Assembly: GCF_000821305.1 (NCBI RefSeq)
Contig: NZ_CCXK01000012.1
Coordinates: 125,191 to 189,190 of the forward strand
Length of the DNA: 64,000 nucleotides
DNA from: Clostridium culturomicium
GTDB taxonomy: Bacteria > Bacillota > Clostridia > Clostridiales > Clostridiaceae
Direction of reading: 5' to 3'
A program made the position numbers and the translations under genes. The notes under the pieces were generated by a model. It ran no database searches and had not been told where the DNA came from. It saw only the letters and a list, made by a program, of their open reading frames with translations. This document shows positions 45,052 through 53,128 of this stretch, piece after piece (position 1 is the first letter of the stretch; the number at the start of each line of letters is the position of its first letter).

Positions 45052-46209
45052 ATGAAAATAAGAGTACCAAAATATTTTAATGAATTTAAGTGCATAGCAG
45101 ATAAATGTGAGGATACCTGTTGTGCTGGCTGGGAAGTTGTAATTGATGAGGAGGCCTATGAAGCCTATCAGCAGGTTAAAGGCGCTTTTGGAGATAAATT
45201 AAGAAGTGAAATAGTTAATGATGGTGAAGATAATATCTTTGTTTTGAAAAATAATAATTGCCCTTTTTTAAATGGAAATAAGCTTTGTGATATTTATTCA
45301 GAGTTAGGAGAGGACTACCTTTGTTATACATGTCAGCAGTTCCCGAGATATACGGAGGAGTTTGGAAACCTTAGGGAAATTGGGATTTCTCTGTCTTGTC
45401 CTGAGGCTGCAAGGATAATCCTTAGAAACTCTGATAAGGTTGAATTTGAAGTGACTGAAAATGATGAGTTTATATTATCAGATAATGATATTGATGGAAA
45501 GCTGTATATGGAGCTTATGGAGTGCAGACAGATAGTTTTTAAGCTGCTTCAAAACCGTGACATGGAGCTAAAGGCAAGAACAGTATTAGCACTTGCGTTT
45601 ATAGAAGAAGTTCAGGAAAAAATAGATAATGATGAACTAGGAGCTATAAAGCTTATTAATAAGAAATATCTAGATGAAGATTTTATTTATGAAGCTAGTG
45701 AGGGGTTAATTCAGTTTAAGGAGGATGTTGAGCAGAGAACTGAAAAGATTTATAAGTATTTTAATGAGTTGAAGAACTTAAAACATATAAATGATGAGGA
45801 TCCTCTTAAGATTGAAAGAGCTATGAAGTATTTTGAGGATAATAATAACAAAGAGCTATATTTAAGAAGATATGAAGAATTCTATAAGTATTATGACGAG
45901 AAAATGTTTAAATTTGAAAATATATTAGTTTATTTTGTATTTAGATATTTTATGAAGGCTGTTTATGATGGAGATGCCTTAGGGAAAATTCAAATCGCCA
46001 TATTTAGTTATTTAATGATTAAGGAACTAAGTATTATATCATGGGTAGAAAAAGGTGAAATTACAGATGAAGAGTTTGCAGATATAAGTCATATGTATTC
46101 TAAAGATGTGGAGCATTTGGTTGAAAACATTGATACCTTAGAAGACGATTTTTATACTAAGGATATATTTTCTGTGATGAACATGATAACTATTTTGGCC
46201 AGCGAATAG
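45052..46209 (+). CDS. fliB: FliB-type lysine-N-methylase, copy 1
   Basis: 385 aa. Resembles FliB, which methylates flagellin lysines, and the YkgJ-type Cys cluster that begins the family: CIADKCEDTCCAGW, then NCPFL, LCDIYSELG and YLCYTCQQFPR. These cysteines probably bind an iron-sulfur or zinc centre. It is 11 kb from flagellin; a second member sits directly after flagellin, so this copy may have another target. The start ATG at 45052 has GAGGTGG upstream; the TTG at 45040 overlaps that site. Ends in its own terminator. Confidence 0.85.
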   Translation: MKIRVPKYFNEFKCIADKCEDTCCAGWEVVIDEEAYEAYQQVKGAFGDKLRSEIVNDGEDNIFVLKNNNCPFLNGNKLCDIYSELGEDYLCYTCQQFPRYTEEFGNLREIGISLSCPEAARIILRNSDKVEFEVTENDEFILSDNDIDGKLYMELMECRQIVFKLLQNRDMELKARTVLALAFIEEVQEKIDNDELGAIKLINKKYLDEDFIYEASEGLIQFKEDVEQRTEKIYKYFNELKNLKHINDEDPLKIERAMKYFEDNNNKELYLRRYEEFYKYYDEKMFKFENILVYFVFRYFMKAVYDGDALGKIQIAIFSYLMIKELSIISWVEKGEITDEEFADISHMYSKDVEHLVENIDTLEDDFYTKDIFSVMNMITILASE

Positions 46210-46210
46210 A

Positions 46211-46256
46211 TAGGACTGAGCTTTCCTTTAATTTAAAGGTAAGGTTCAGTCTTTTA
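46211..46256 (+). terminator. terminator
   Basis: AGGACTGAGCTTTCCTTT pairs imperfectly with AAAGGTAAGGTTCAGTCTT, followed by a T run. Confidence 0.8.
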
Positions 46257-46304
46257 ATTATTGGTAATATAAAGATGGAAAGAAATGAAAGGATATAATT
46301 ACCG

Positions 46305-46333
46305 TTAGCAAAATTAAAAAAAGTTGATATAAT
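46305..46333 (+). promoter_or_regulatory. sigma-A promoter
   Basis: TTAGCA, 17 bases, TATAAT, about 50 bases upstream of the J-domain gene. Confidence 0.55.
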
Positions 46334-46384
46334 AGATACTAAAAATAAAACAAAAGATTTGAATTAATATGGAGATGGGGAGAT

Positions 46385-47143
46385 ATGGAACATTACAAGG
46401 TTTTAGGTGTTGATAAAAACGCTACTATGGAAGAAATAACAAAGGCTTACGAGAAAAAGATCAGTGAATTTAAGGATGATATAAATGATGAGCGAAGAGC
46501 AAAAGCCTTCATAAAGGTTTTTGATAAGGCTTATGAAGATATAAAATTTGAAAGAGCAAAACTTCAAGAGAATAACACCATTGTTATGGGAATAGATGAG
46601 CTTAGTAGGTTTGAGAATTTAGAAGATGATTTTGAAGGTGAAAGTAGTAAAATAGAATATTATAATTCTAGAGTTAAGCAAAAAAAGAAAGCTTCATCTA
46701 AAACTTCTTCGGTAAAAAAGAAAAGTAGCAGCAAAAGTACTTCAGCTAAAGGGAGTAAGGCAAAAAAAGAGCCTGATAAAAGTACTATCAGGAGAAAGAG
46801 TGAGGTTAAGGCGCAAAGAGAAGTTTCGATGATTAGTACATTATTGCAGCTGCCATTAAAAGCTGTAGCTTTAGTACTAATAGTTGTTTTATCAACCATT
46901 TTGTTGCTATGTAAGATAATCAGTTTTGCATCTTGGCTGGCATCAAGGGTGATTATGGCTGCTGCCATTGGAGGAGCATCTATACATGGATATCAAATTT
47001 ATATAGGACATGCTATTAGATATGACATATTCATTTTATGTGCTGGTGCCTTTATAATTGCATTGTTTTTACCAACAATAGTAAAGGTTGTACCATCAAT
47101 TATTGGTGGCATAAATGATAAATTAAAAAGCTATGTATTTTAG
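46385..47143 (+). CDS. degenerate J-domain membrane protein
   Basis: 252 aa. Residues 1-60 resemble a DnaJ J-domain (MEHYKVLGVDKNATMEEITKAY and the KAFIKVFDKAYE helix), but the HPD motif needed to stimulate DnaK is missing (KISEFKDD is at that place). A Lys/Ser-rich linker (about 97-145) leads to two hydrophobic regions (about 155-185 and 205-235). It may be a membrane adaptor rather than a co-chaperone. Own promoter and bidirectional terminator. Function unknown. Confidence 0.75.
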   Translation: MEHYKVLGVDKNATMEEITKAYEKKISEFKDDINDERRAKAFIKVFDKAYEDIKFERAKLQENNTIVMGIDELSRFENLEDDFEGESSKIEYYNSRVKQKKKASSKTSSVKKKSSSKSTSAKGSKAKKEPDKSTIRRKSEVKAQREVSMISTLLQLPLKAVALVLIVVLSTILLLCKIISFASWLASRVIMAAAIGGASIHGYQIYIGHAIRYDIFILCAGAFIIALFLPTIVKVVPSIIGGINDKLKSYVF

Positions 47144-47208
47144 CAATAATAATATAAGAAGAGAAGCTCTTTAAAATAAAGTCTTCAAATAAAAATAAAA
47201 ATAAAAAT

Positions 47209-47239
47209 AAAAAACCTTGCAATAAATGCAAGGTTTTTT
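47209..47239. terminator. bidirectional terminator
   Basis: AACCTTGCA pairs with TGCAAGGTT around a short loop with T7 on the plus strand and a long A/T flank on the other. It serves both the J-domain gene and the minus-strand tRNA. Confidence 0.88.
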
Positions 47240-47315
47240 TGGTTGCGAGAGCAGGACTTGAACCTACGACCTTTGGGTTATGAGCCCAACGAGCTGCCAA
47301 CTGCTCCATCTCGCG
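47240..47315 (-). tRNA. initiator tRNA-fMet (CAU)
   Basis: Reading the minus strand gives a full cloverleaf with anticodon CAT and an encoded CCA end. It is the initiator and not the elongator: C1 and A72 do not pair, and the anticodon stem has three consecutive G-C pairs (GGG/CCC). T-arm GTAGG/CCTGC with loop TTCAAGT. Length 76, one shorter than usual in the D-loop. A strong promoter lies about 40 bases upstream. Confidence 0.95.
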
Positions 47316-47355
47316 ATATTAAGTTTTCAAATTAGATTACCTAACTTGTGAGATA

Positions 47356-47384
47356 AGTATAACTTTATAAATAAGCAAAGTCAA
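47356..47384 (-). promoter_or_regulatory. sigma-A promoter of tRNA-fMet
   Basis: On the minus strand TTGACT, exactly 17 bases, TATACT. The predicted start is about 35 bases before the mature tRNA end. Confidence 0.8.
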
Positions 47385-47413
47385 AACTGAATAACCCTAT
47401 ATTACGTCTTAAG

Positions 47414-47448
47414 AGTACAAGGGAACCCTTACAGTTCCAAAAGGTACT
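47414..47448. other. unexplained two-part hairpin upstream of the flagellar cluster
   Basis: AGTAC (47414-47418) pairs with GTACT (47444-47448), and GGAAC (47422-47426) with GTTCC (47434-47438), with an internal loop between. No T run follows and no known riboswitch is recognised. It is the only structure in the 268-base gap before slt, apart from the tRNA promoter. Confidence 0.4.
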
Positions 47449-47583
47449 ATATGCTACAACATGAGAAAATATTTTATATAGGTTATTTTTAGGGGGTTAA
47501 GTTATGTTATGTTTATCCGTATATATAAAATTATTAAATAAATTAAAAGATTTAGAGATTTAATTACGTTTAGAGGTGATTTT

Positions 47584-48234
47584 GTGATAGATAAACTACA
47601 GGGTCTTAATAATATTGCGGGACTTTCAAGTATAGAGAGCTTAAGTGAGTGTAAGTGCAGCTCGAATAATGGTACTACTTCAAATATGTTTAGTATGGTT
47701 CTTGAAAACCTATTTAAAGCAATGAAAGAACAAAATCAAAAGGTTGGAAATCAATCAGAGAATACAGCATTATTTAATAATGTGCTAGGGAATTTTAATA
47801 ATATAATATCAGTAAACAATGAAAATCTTAATAAAGATGAAAAAATAGCTGCAACAATAGATAAATCAGCTACAAAATATGGTGTAGATCCAAGCCTTAT
47901 AAGAGCTATAATAAAGGTAGAATCTAATTTTGATCCTAATGTGGTATCATCAGCAGGAGCTATGGGCCTAATGCAACTTATGCCTGAGAATTGTATAGCT
48001 TTGGGGATTGTTGATCCATTAAATATTGAACAGAATATTGATGGAGGTGTACGTCATATAAAGGAGTACATTGATAGATATAATGGTGATATCGAAATGG
48101 CCTTAATGGCGTATAACGGTGGGCCAACAAGAATGATGAACAGGGGGGTAATCTCTATAAATGATATATATAAGATGCCTGAGGAAACTCAGAATTATGT
48201 TCCTAAGGTAATGAAGTATTATAGGGGATTATAA
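47584..48234 (+). CDS. lytic transglycosylase (SLT domain), flagellar cluster
   Basis: 216 aa. Residues about 95-210 form an SLT/lysozyme-like domain: catalytic Glu113 in IIKVESNFDP, SSAGAMGLMQLMP and ALMAYNGGP are diagnostic. There is no signal peptide; the N-terminal 90 residues are polar and low-complexity. The position at the head of the flagellar genes suggests it opens peptidoglycan for the rod, possibly exported by the flagellar apparatus. GTG start with AGAGGTGA. It overlaps closely with the yaaR-like gene (one-base gap), so they are co-transcribed. Confidence 0.88.
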   Translation: MIDKLQGLNNIAGLSSIESLSECKCSSNNGTTSNMFSMVLENLFKAMKEQNQKVGNQSENTALFNNVLGNFNNIISVNNENLNKDEKIAATIDKSATKYGVDPSLIRAIIKVESNFDPNVVSSAGAMGLMQLMPENCIALGIVDPLNIEQNIDGGVRHIKEYIDRYNGDIEMALMAYNGGPTRMMNRGVISINDIYKMPEETQNYVPKVMKYYRGL

Positions 48235-48235
48235 T

Positions 48236-48658
48236 ATGAAGATTGAAGGATTAAATGTCAGAAAAAGCATGAAGCTAAAAGAGAAATCTATTGGTACTAA
48301 GGGCGGATTTTCAGATAATCTTGCAAAGTCCTATAGGTCAGCAACAAAGGAAGAGTTAGAAGAATATATAAAAGATATTAAAAAAAAGGGAAACAGGCTA
48401 GTAATAACGAAAACTTATGCTGATGTGAAGAGTTATAAGGATACGATCAAAAGCTATTTAAGAACAGTAGTGGATTATACCTATGCTCTAAACAAGAATA
48501 TAGGCTTTTGGGAAAATCAATATTATGCTACAGTAGAAACTATAAATGAAAAATTAGAGAGTTTGACCCAGGAAATATTAAAGGAAGAAAAAGAAAACTT
48601 AGATATATCAGCAACAATAGATAACATACAGGGGTTGCTAGTGGATATCTATAAGTAA
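48236..48658 (+). CDS. YaaR (DUF327) family protein
   Basis: 140-residue helical, charged soluble protein. The C-terminal pattern SYLRTVVDYTYALNKNIGFW and the final DNIQGLLVDIYK resemble the YaaR/DUF327 family found in Firmicutes; the family function is unknown. Its ATG starts one base after the slt stop, with the ribosome site inside slt, so translation is coupled. Flagellar association here is by neighbourhood only. Confidence 0.7.
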   Translation: MKIEGLNVRKSMKLKEKSIGTKGGFSDNLAKSYRSATKEELEEYIKDIKKKGNRLVITKTYADVKSYKDTIKSYLRTVVDYTYALNKNIGFWENQYYATVETINEKLESLTQEILKEEKENLDISATIDNIQGLLVDIYK

Positions 48659-48669
48659 AGGGGATTAAC

Positions 48670-48984
48670 ATGGAACCAGGATTAAAGGAAAAGTTATATG
48701 AGGTTGAATTTGAGTCTTTTAAAATAAAAGAAATTGAAGAATTTAATGATAAGAGTGCAATATTAAATGCAAAGCTTGAAGTTAGCGTAACGATGGGAAG
48801 CTGTAAAACAAGTATAAAGGATATTCTAGACTTAAAAACTGGTGATATTATAGTTTTAGATAAGACTATGGATGAAGATTTAGATATCAATATTAATAGT
48901 AAAACAGTTGCTTTGGGAGAGCCAATAAAGGTTGATGACAAAATATCAGTAAGACTTTTGGATTTTAAGAATAAGATTGATTAA
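48670..48984 (+). CDS. FliN/FliM C-terminal (SpoA) domain protein
   Basis: 104 aa. A single surface-presentation-of-antigens (SpoA) domain: LEVSVTMGSCKTSIKDILDLKTGDII and the terminal DKISVRLLDFKN strand are typical of FliN, a flagellar switch protein in the C-ring. It is shorter than full FliM/FliN-Y proteins, which are probably elsewhere in the genome. Ribosome site AAAGGGG. Last gene of the slt-yaaR transcript, closed by a terminator. Confidence 0.82.
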   Translation: MEPGLKEKLYEVEFESFKIKEIEEFNDKSAILNAKLEVSVTMGSCKTSIKDILDLKTGDIIVLDKTMDEDLDININSKTVALGEPIKVDDKISVRLLDFKNKID

Positions 48985-49001
48985 AAATAACGGAATTTAA
49001 A

Positions 49002-49044
49002 GATGGGTGTAGCATTTGTAAGAAGTATACACTCATTATTTTTT
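49002..49044 (+). terminator. terminator
   Basis: GATGGGTGTA pairs with TACACTCAT (one G-T pair), followed by ATTTTTTTT. It separates the fliN-like gene from the sigma-28 operon. Confidence 0.8.
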
Positions 49045-49053
49045 TATAAAAGC

Positions 49054-49080
49054 TAAATAAATTTTTTAATATGCCGATAA
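49054..49080 (+). promoter_or_regulatory. sigma-28 (SigD/FliA) promoter for the flgM operon
   Basis: TAAA (49054-49057), exactly 15 bases, GCCGATAA (49073-49080): a perfect match to the sigma-28 consensus, about 105 bases upstream of flgM. It places flgM and the following filament genes under the sigma factor that FlgM inhibits. Confidence 0.9.
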
Positions 49081-49185
49081 TAATAAAATGGTAGTAAAAG
49101 AAGTTCCTTTGAGGGATTGAGTGTTGACGCAAATAAAGTTAAACAGTTAGACGTTGACATAAAAGATGGTTATGGAGGTAAAGAA

Positions 49186-49455
49186 ATGAAAATTCATTCT
49201 GTACAAAGAAATACAATGATAAATGCATATAACAACCAAAGACAACCTCTTAAACAAGGAGAAATGATAAAGCAGAATAAAGATAAGGTAACTATTTCAG
49301 AAGATGCTAAGTACTTAAATCAGATAAATAGTAATAATGAAAATGTAAATATAGATAAGATTAATGAGATAAAAAGCAGAATAAAGCAGGGGACTTACAG
49401 TGTAAATTCAAAGGCTGTGGCAAAGAAAATTATTGAGGCAACAAAAGGAGAGTAA
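49186..49455 (+). CDS. flgM: anti-sigma-28 factor FlgM
   Basis: 89 aa. Binds sigma-28 until the hook is complete and is then exported. Helical C-terminal region (VTISEDAKYLNQ, then KINEIKSRIKQGTYSVNSKAVAKKII) is the FlgM signature. ATG at 49186 is chosen because GGAGG precedes it; a longer frame starts at 49117 without a good site. First gene of an operon driven by a perfect sigma-28 promoter, giving autogenous feedback. Confidence 0.93.
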   Translation: MKIHSVQRNTMINAYNNQRQPLKQGEMIKQNKDKVTISEDAKYLNQINSNNENVNIDKINEIKSRIKQGTYSVNSKAVAKKIIEATKGE

Positions 49456-49459
49456 CTGA

Positions 49460-49870
49460 ATGAATCCAGAATTAAAGTTAGTTATGTTTGAGGAGAAGAA
49501 GCTTTTACATGAACTTTTAGACTTATTAGATAAACAGTACGAAGCTATTGTTGATAAAGAATTAATGATTTTAGAGACCCTTACTGAAAGAATAGAAGAG
49601 GCTGGTAAAAACCTTGCAGCTATAGAGATTAAAAGACGTAGCTTAGTGAAGGATGATAGCTTTAGTGAACTTATAGAAAATAGTAATGATATTCATGCTA
49701 AAGAGGTATATGAAGAGATAAAAAGCATATTAAATAATTTAGAATTACAAAAGAATACTAACGATACAATAATAAAACAGAATTTGTTTTTTACAAATAA
49801 AATGATAAGTGTAATTAAACCATCAAAATCCACAGGAACATATAATTCCTATGGAAAGGTTGGAAGATAG
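49460..49870 (+). CDS. flgN: FlgN-family flagellar export chaperone
   Basis: 136 aa, almost entirely helical and acidic, with the FlgN pattern LLDKQYEAIVDKELMILETLTERIEE. FlgN guards the hook-filament junction proteins FlgK and FlgL before export, and those two genes follow directly. Ribosome site AAAGGAG four bases after flgM. The last part overlaps an upstream extension of the flgK frame that I do not use. Confidence 0.85.
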   Translation: MNPELKLVMFEEKKLLHELLDLLDKQYEAIVDKELMILETLTERIEEAGKNLAAIEIKRRSLVKDDSFSELIENSNDIHAKEVYEEIKSILNNLELQKNTNDTIIKQNLFFTNKMISVIKPSKSTGTYNSYGKVGR

Positions 49871-49883
49871 GGGGAAGGCGTAT

Positions 49884-51170
49884 ATGGCGAATTTATTAGG
49901 AACTCTCAATTCAGCATCATCGGGTATGAGAGCTAGTCAAATAGCAATACAAACAACATCACATAATATCACAAATATGAATACACCAGGGTATACGAGA
50001 CAAAGAGTAGAACAAAGTGCAAGTAGACCTTTCAGTCAGCCTGGCCTCAATAGCAACTTAGGGGCAGGACAACTTGGAACAGGGGTTCAAATCACTGATA
50101 TTACAAGGATAAGAAATACATTTTATGATTTTCAGTTTAGAAGTGAGAGTCATAGCTATGGAGATATAAGTGTAAAATATGATTATTATAAAAGTATGGA
50201 GGTTATATTTGATGAACCTTCAAATAATTCAATATCATCATCGATTAACAAGTTTTTTAATGGCTTTAATGAATTATCTAAAGACCCAAACAGTGTAGGT
50301 GCTAAAAATATTGCAATAGAAAATGCTAAGTATTTAGCTAATAACATAAATAAGGTGAATAAAAAATTAGAATCCTTAAAAGAAAACTTAAGTAAACAAT
50401 CTGAAGATATTTTAAATGATGTGAATCAAAAGCTTGCAGCTCTTCAAGACTTAGAAAAAAATATAAAAGTAGTGGAAGCTACGGGTAAAAGTCCTAATGA
50501 TTTATTAGACGAAAGAGACAGAATTTTGGATGATTTAAGTTTTAAGATAAATATCTATGATAATGATGTAAAAGTTGCTATGCAGGATGGGAAGTTTGAA
50601 CAGGCAGAGGTTGATAAGTTAATTGCAGATAATAAACTCTCAGGTGAATTACAAGCAACTGCTGATATGAATAAAGAAATAGATGGATATAAGGGTAAAA
50701 TCGAAGAATTGGCAAAGGTAATTACAAGTAGCGTAAATGAGGTTTCAGGGCAAGAGATTTTTATTTTTGATGCTAAAGGGTATGAACTAATATCAGTAAA
50801 TCCAGAGATTCTAGAAGATGTATCAAAACTTGAGATGACATCGGATTTAGCAACTGAATTATATAAATTAAAGGACAAAAAAGTAACCTTTGGGGAAGCC
50901 CCAAATGAAAAGGAACTAACAATAAATAGTTTTTACAATAATACTATTCAAGAACTAGGAAAAGCATCTCAAACGGTTATAAGACAAGAAGCTAACCAAA
51001 GCAAATTACTATCAAGTATTGATAGCTCAAGGATGAGTGTATCAGGGGTTGCCATGGATGAAGAAATGATTAATTTAGTACAACTTCAACATGCCTACAA
51101 TGCTAGTGCAAAAGTTGTATCTACTGTTGATGCTTTATTAGATGTAGTAATTAATGGATTAATGAGATAG
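49884..51170 (+). CDS. flgK: flagellar hook-associated protein FlgK (HAP1)
   Basis: 428 aa. Forms the first junction layer between hook and filament. The N-terminal flagellar rod motif (TLNSASSGMRASQIAIQTTS then NTPGYTRQRV) and the C-terminal ...VQLQHAYNASAKVVSTVDALLD helix are conserved. It is at the short end for FlgK, the variable central domain being small. The ATG at 49884 is supported by GGGGGAAGG; the longer frame to 49851 overlaps flgN. Confidence 0.95.
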   Translation: MANLLGTLNSASSGMRASQIAIQTTSHNITNMNTPGYTRQRVEQSASRPFSQPGLNSNLGAGQLGTGVQITDITRIRNTFYDFQFRSESHSYGDISVKYDYYKSMEVIFDEPSNNSISSSINKFFNGFNELSKDPNSVGAKNIAIENAKYLANNINKVNKKLESLKENLSKQSEDILNDVNQKLAALQDLEKNIKVVEATGKSPNDLLDERDRILDDLSFKINIYDNDVKVAMQDGKFEQAEVDKLIADNKLSGELQATADMNKEIDGYKGKIEELAKVITSSVNEVSGQEIFIFDAKGYELISVNPEILEDVSKLEMTSDLATELYKLKDKKVTFGEAPNEKELTINSFYNNTIQELGKASQTVIRQEANQSKLLSSIDSSRMSVSGVAMDEEMINLVQLQHAYNASAKVVSTVDALLDVVINGLMR

Positions 51171-51185
51171 GATGGAGTGATAAAT

Positions 51186-52121
51186 ATGAGAATAACTAAT
51201 GGAAGTATGATGAATAGTTATTTAAGGGAGGTTCAAAATAACCTTCAAACTATGGACAAGCTAAACACACAATTAAACACCACTAAACAGGTTAATAAGA
51301 TATCGGATGACCCACTTAAAACAATAAAGATATTAAATTTAAATAATGAGATAGAGAATGTTGAAAAGTATAACTATAACTGTGATGAAATTACAGGGTG
51401 GTTAGACCTTACAGATGAAGCATTAGGAAGTATATCAAACTTAAGTACTGATATAAAAACCCTTTTAACATCAATAAGTGGTACCTTTGGGAAAGATGAA
51501 ATAAAAGCCGTTCAGTCACAGGCTAATGAAAAGATTAAACAAATTGGTGAAGCCATGAATACTACATATGCAGGTAAGTATATATTCGGAGGAAGTATAA
51601 CTGACGAGCCACCAGTGAAAATTGAAACAGATAAGGACGGAAATGTAGCACTAATTGTGAATAATCTAGGAGAAAGCAAATTGGATGATAAGTTAAATAC
51701 AGTTATATCTAGTGGGATTACTGTAGATTATAATTTAACTCTTAATGAAATAACTAAAACTAATGGAAAAGAGACTGGTTCAACAAGTGGGTTAGAGTTA
51801 TTAGGAGAATTATCAAAAAAACTTAACGAGGATCCAATCAACATGGAGGATATAGGGAAACTATCTAAGGACTTAGATGGATATATGAGTGATATATTAA
51901 ATAATAGAGCTATAGTTGGAGCAAGAACTAACACTGTAGAGCAGGTTAAGGATAATAATGAAAAGAATATCCTAGAGATGAAGAGTTCACTTTCAGTTAC
52001 GCAGGATGTAAATGTTACTGAAAAATTTATTGAATTAAAATCTGCGGAAATGGTTTATAATGCAAGTCTTCAAGTAAGTTCTAAATTGTTTAATACTACA
52101 ATATTAGATTACTTGAGATAG
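51186..52121 (+). CDS. flgL: flagellar hook-associated protein FlgL (HAP3)
   Basis: 311 aa. Second junction protein, flagellin-like at both ends: RITNGSMMNSYLREVQNNLQ at the start and the ELKSAEMVYNASLQVSSKLF helix at the end. The middle is a small variable domain. ATG at 51186 follows GGATGGAGTG; the GTG at 51177 lies within that site. Between flgK and fliW in the sigma-28 operon. Confidence 0.93.
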   Translation: MRITNGSMMNSYLREVQNNLQTMDKLNTQLNTTKQVNKISDDPLKTIKILNLNNEIENVEKYNYNCDEITGWLDLTDEALGSISNLSTDIKTLLTSISGTFGKDEIKAVQSQANEKIKQIGEAMNTTYAGKYIFGGSITDEPPVKIETDKDGNVALIVNNLGESKLDDKLNTVISSGITVDYNLTLNEITKTNGKETGSTSGLELLGELSKKLNEDPINMEDIGKLSKDLDGYMSDILNNRAIVGARTNTVEQVKDNNEKNILEMKSSLSVTQDVNVTEKFIELKSAEMVYNASLQVSSKLFNTTILDYLR

Positions 52122-52133
52122 GGGAAGATACAG

Positions 52134-52529
52134 ATGAAAGTAACATTTAATAAAGGTATACCAGGCTTTGAAACACTTAGAAAATTTGAAATAAGAGATT
52201 TAGATGGTAACGATAGATTTAAGATATTGCAATCAGAAGAAAGTGAAATAAGCTTTGCAACTGTGAATCCTTTTGATATTTATAGTGAATATGAGATAAA
52301 CTTAAATGAAGAAACTATAAAAGAACTTGAAGTAGAAAGGCCAGAGGATGTTTTAGTTTTAAGCATAATAACACTGGGTAAAACTTTAGAAACAAGCACT
52401 ATGAATTTAAAGGCACCTGTAGTTATAAATATAAAAAACTGCTTAGGAAAGCAATTTATATTACAAAATGAAAGATATGAAACAAAGCATCCTTTGATAA
52501 GGAGAGAGCAGAATGTTAGTAATCAATAG
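52134..52529 (+). CDS. fliW: flagellar assembly factor FliW
   Basis: 131 aa. Binds CsrA and blocks it until flagellin is present, thereby coupling flagellin synthesis to export (established in Bacillus). Pattern GIPGFETLRKFEI at the start and ITLGKTLETSTMNLKAPVVIN in the centre are typical. Overlaps csrA by 17 bases, so the antagonist and its target are translationally coupled. Ribosome site GGGGAAG. Confidence 0.95.
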   Translation: MKVTFNKGIPGFETLRKFEIRDLDGNDRFKILQSEESEISFATVNPFDIYSEYEINLNEETIKELEVERPEDVLVLSIITLGKTLETSTMNLKAPVVINIKNCLGKQFILQNERYETKHPLIRREQNVSNQ

Positions 52530-52725
52530 AAAAAAAGACGAGTCAATTTTAATAGGTGATGATATTGAAATTAAAGTAACAAAAATTGAAGATGGAAGTG
52601 TTAAGATAGCTATTTCAGCTCCGAGAGAAGTAACTATACTGAGAAAAGAAATATTAGATAAAGTAAAAGAGGAAAATAAGAATGCTATGAGCAATGACTT
52701 AGATATTCTAAATCTGCTTAAGTAG
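52513..52725 (+). CDS. csrA: translational repressor CsrA
   Basis: 70 aa RNA-binding dimer; begins MLVINRKKDESILIGDDIEI and keeps the VKIAISAPREVTILRKEI region, including the Arg-Glu pair that contacts RNA. It represses messages with GGA motifs near the ribosome site. The flagellin leader downstream has three such motifs. Overlaps fliW by 17 bases, with AAGGAGAGAG as ribosome site inside fliW. Confidence 0.96.
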   Translation: MLVINRKKDESILIGDDIEIKVTKIEDGSVKIAISAPREVTILRKEILDKVKEENKNAMSNDLDILNLLK

Positions 52726-52734
52726 GAGGAAGAA

Positions 52735-53115
52735 ATGTTTACATCAAACCCGTATATTGCATATAAACAAAACACAATAAATATGGCATCAAAGGAACAG
52801 TTATTACTTATGTTAGTTGATGGCGCCGTCAAGTATACTAAGATAGCGAAGATGGCTATTGAAAAAAGAGATATTCAAGCAGCTCATAAGGAGCTGACAA
52901 GAGTTCAAGATATTTTTACAGAATTAATGTCGACCTTAGATATGAATGCAGGTGAAACGGCAGAAAATCTATTTAATCTTTACGATTTTATCAAGAGACA
53001 GCTAGTACAAGCTAACATGAAAAAAGATGTGCAAATAATAGACGAAACCTTGCCGCTAATAGAAGAAGTTAGAGATATGTGGTATGAGGTAAGCAAAAAA
53101 GCTAAGGGTTTATAG
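52735..53115 (+). CDS. fliS: flagellin export chaperone FliS
   Basis: 126 aa helical bundle that holds flagellin monomers in the cytoplasm. N-terminal NPYIAYKQNTINMASKEQLLLML and LYDFIKRQLVQANM are diagnostic. In Bacillus, it also influences FliW release through flagellin. Strong ribosome site AGGAGG nine bases after csrA. Followed by fliD. Confidence 0.95.
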   Translation: MFTSNPYIAYKQNTINMASKEQLLLMLVDGAVKYTKIAKMAIEKRDIQAAHKELTRVQDIFTELMSTLDMNAGETAENLFNLYDFIKRQLVQANMKKDVQIIDETLPLIEEVRDMWYEVSKKAKGL

Positions 53116-53128
53116 GGAGGTAAAAATT

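Noticed and set aside
47190..47212. AAAAAT tandem repeat between the J-domain gene and the tRNA terminator
   Set aside because: Four short A5T units in A-rich sequence are common in such genomes and do not change a frame or promoter.
47240..47315. Elongator tRNA-Met
   Set aside because: The C1-A72 mismatch and three G-C pairs in the anticodon stem mark the initiator.
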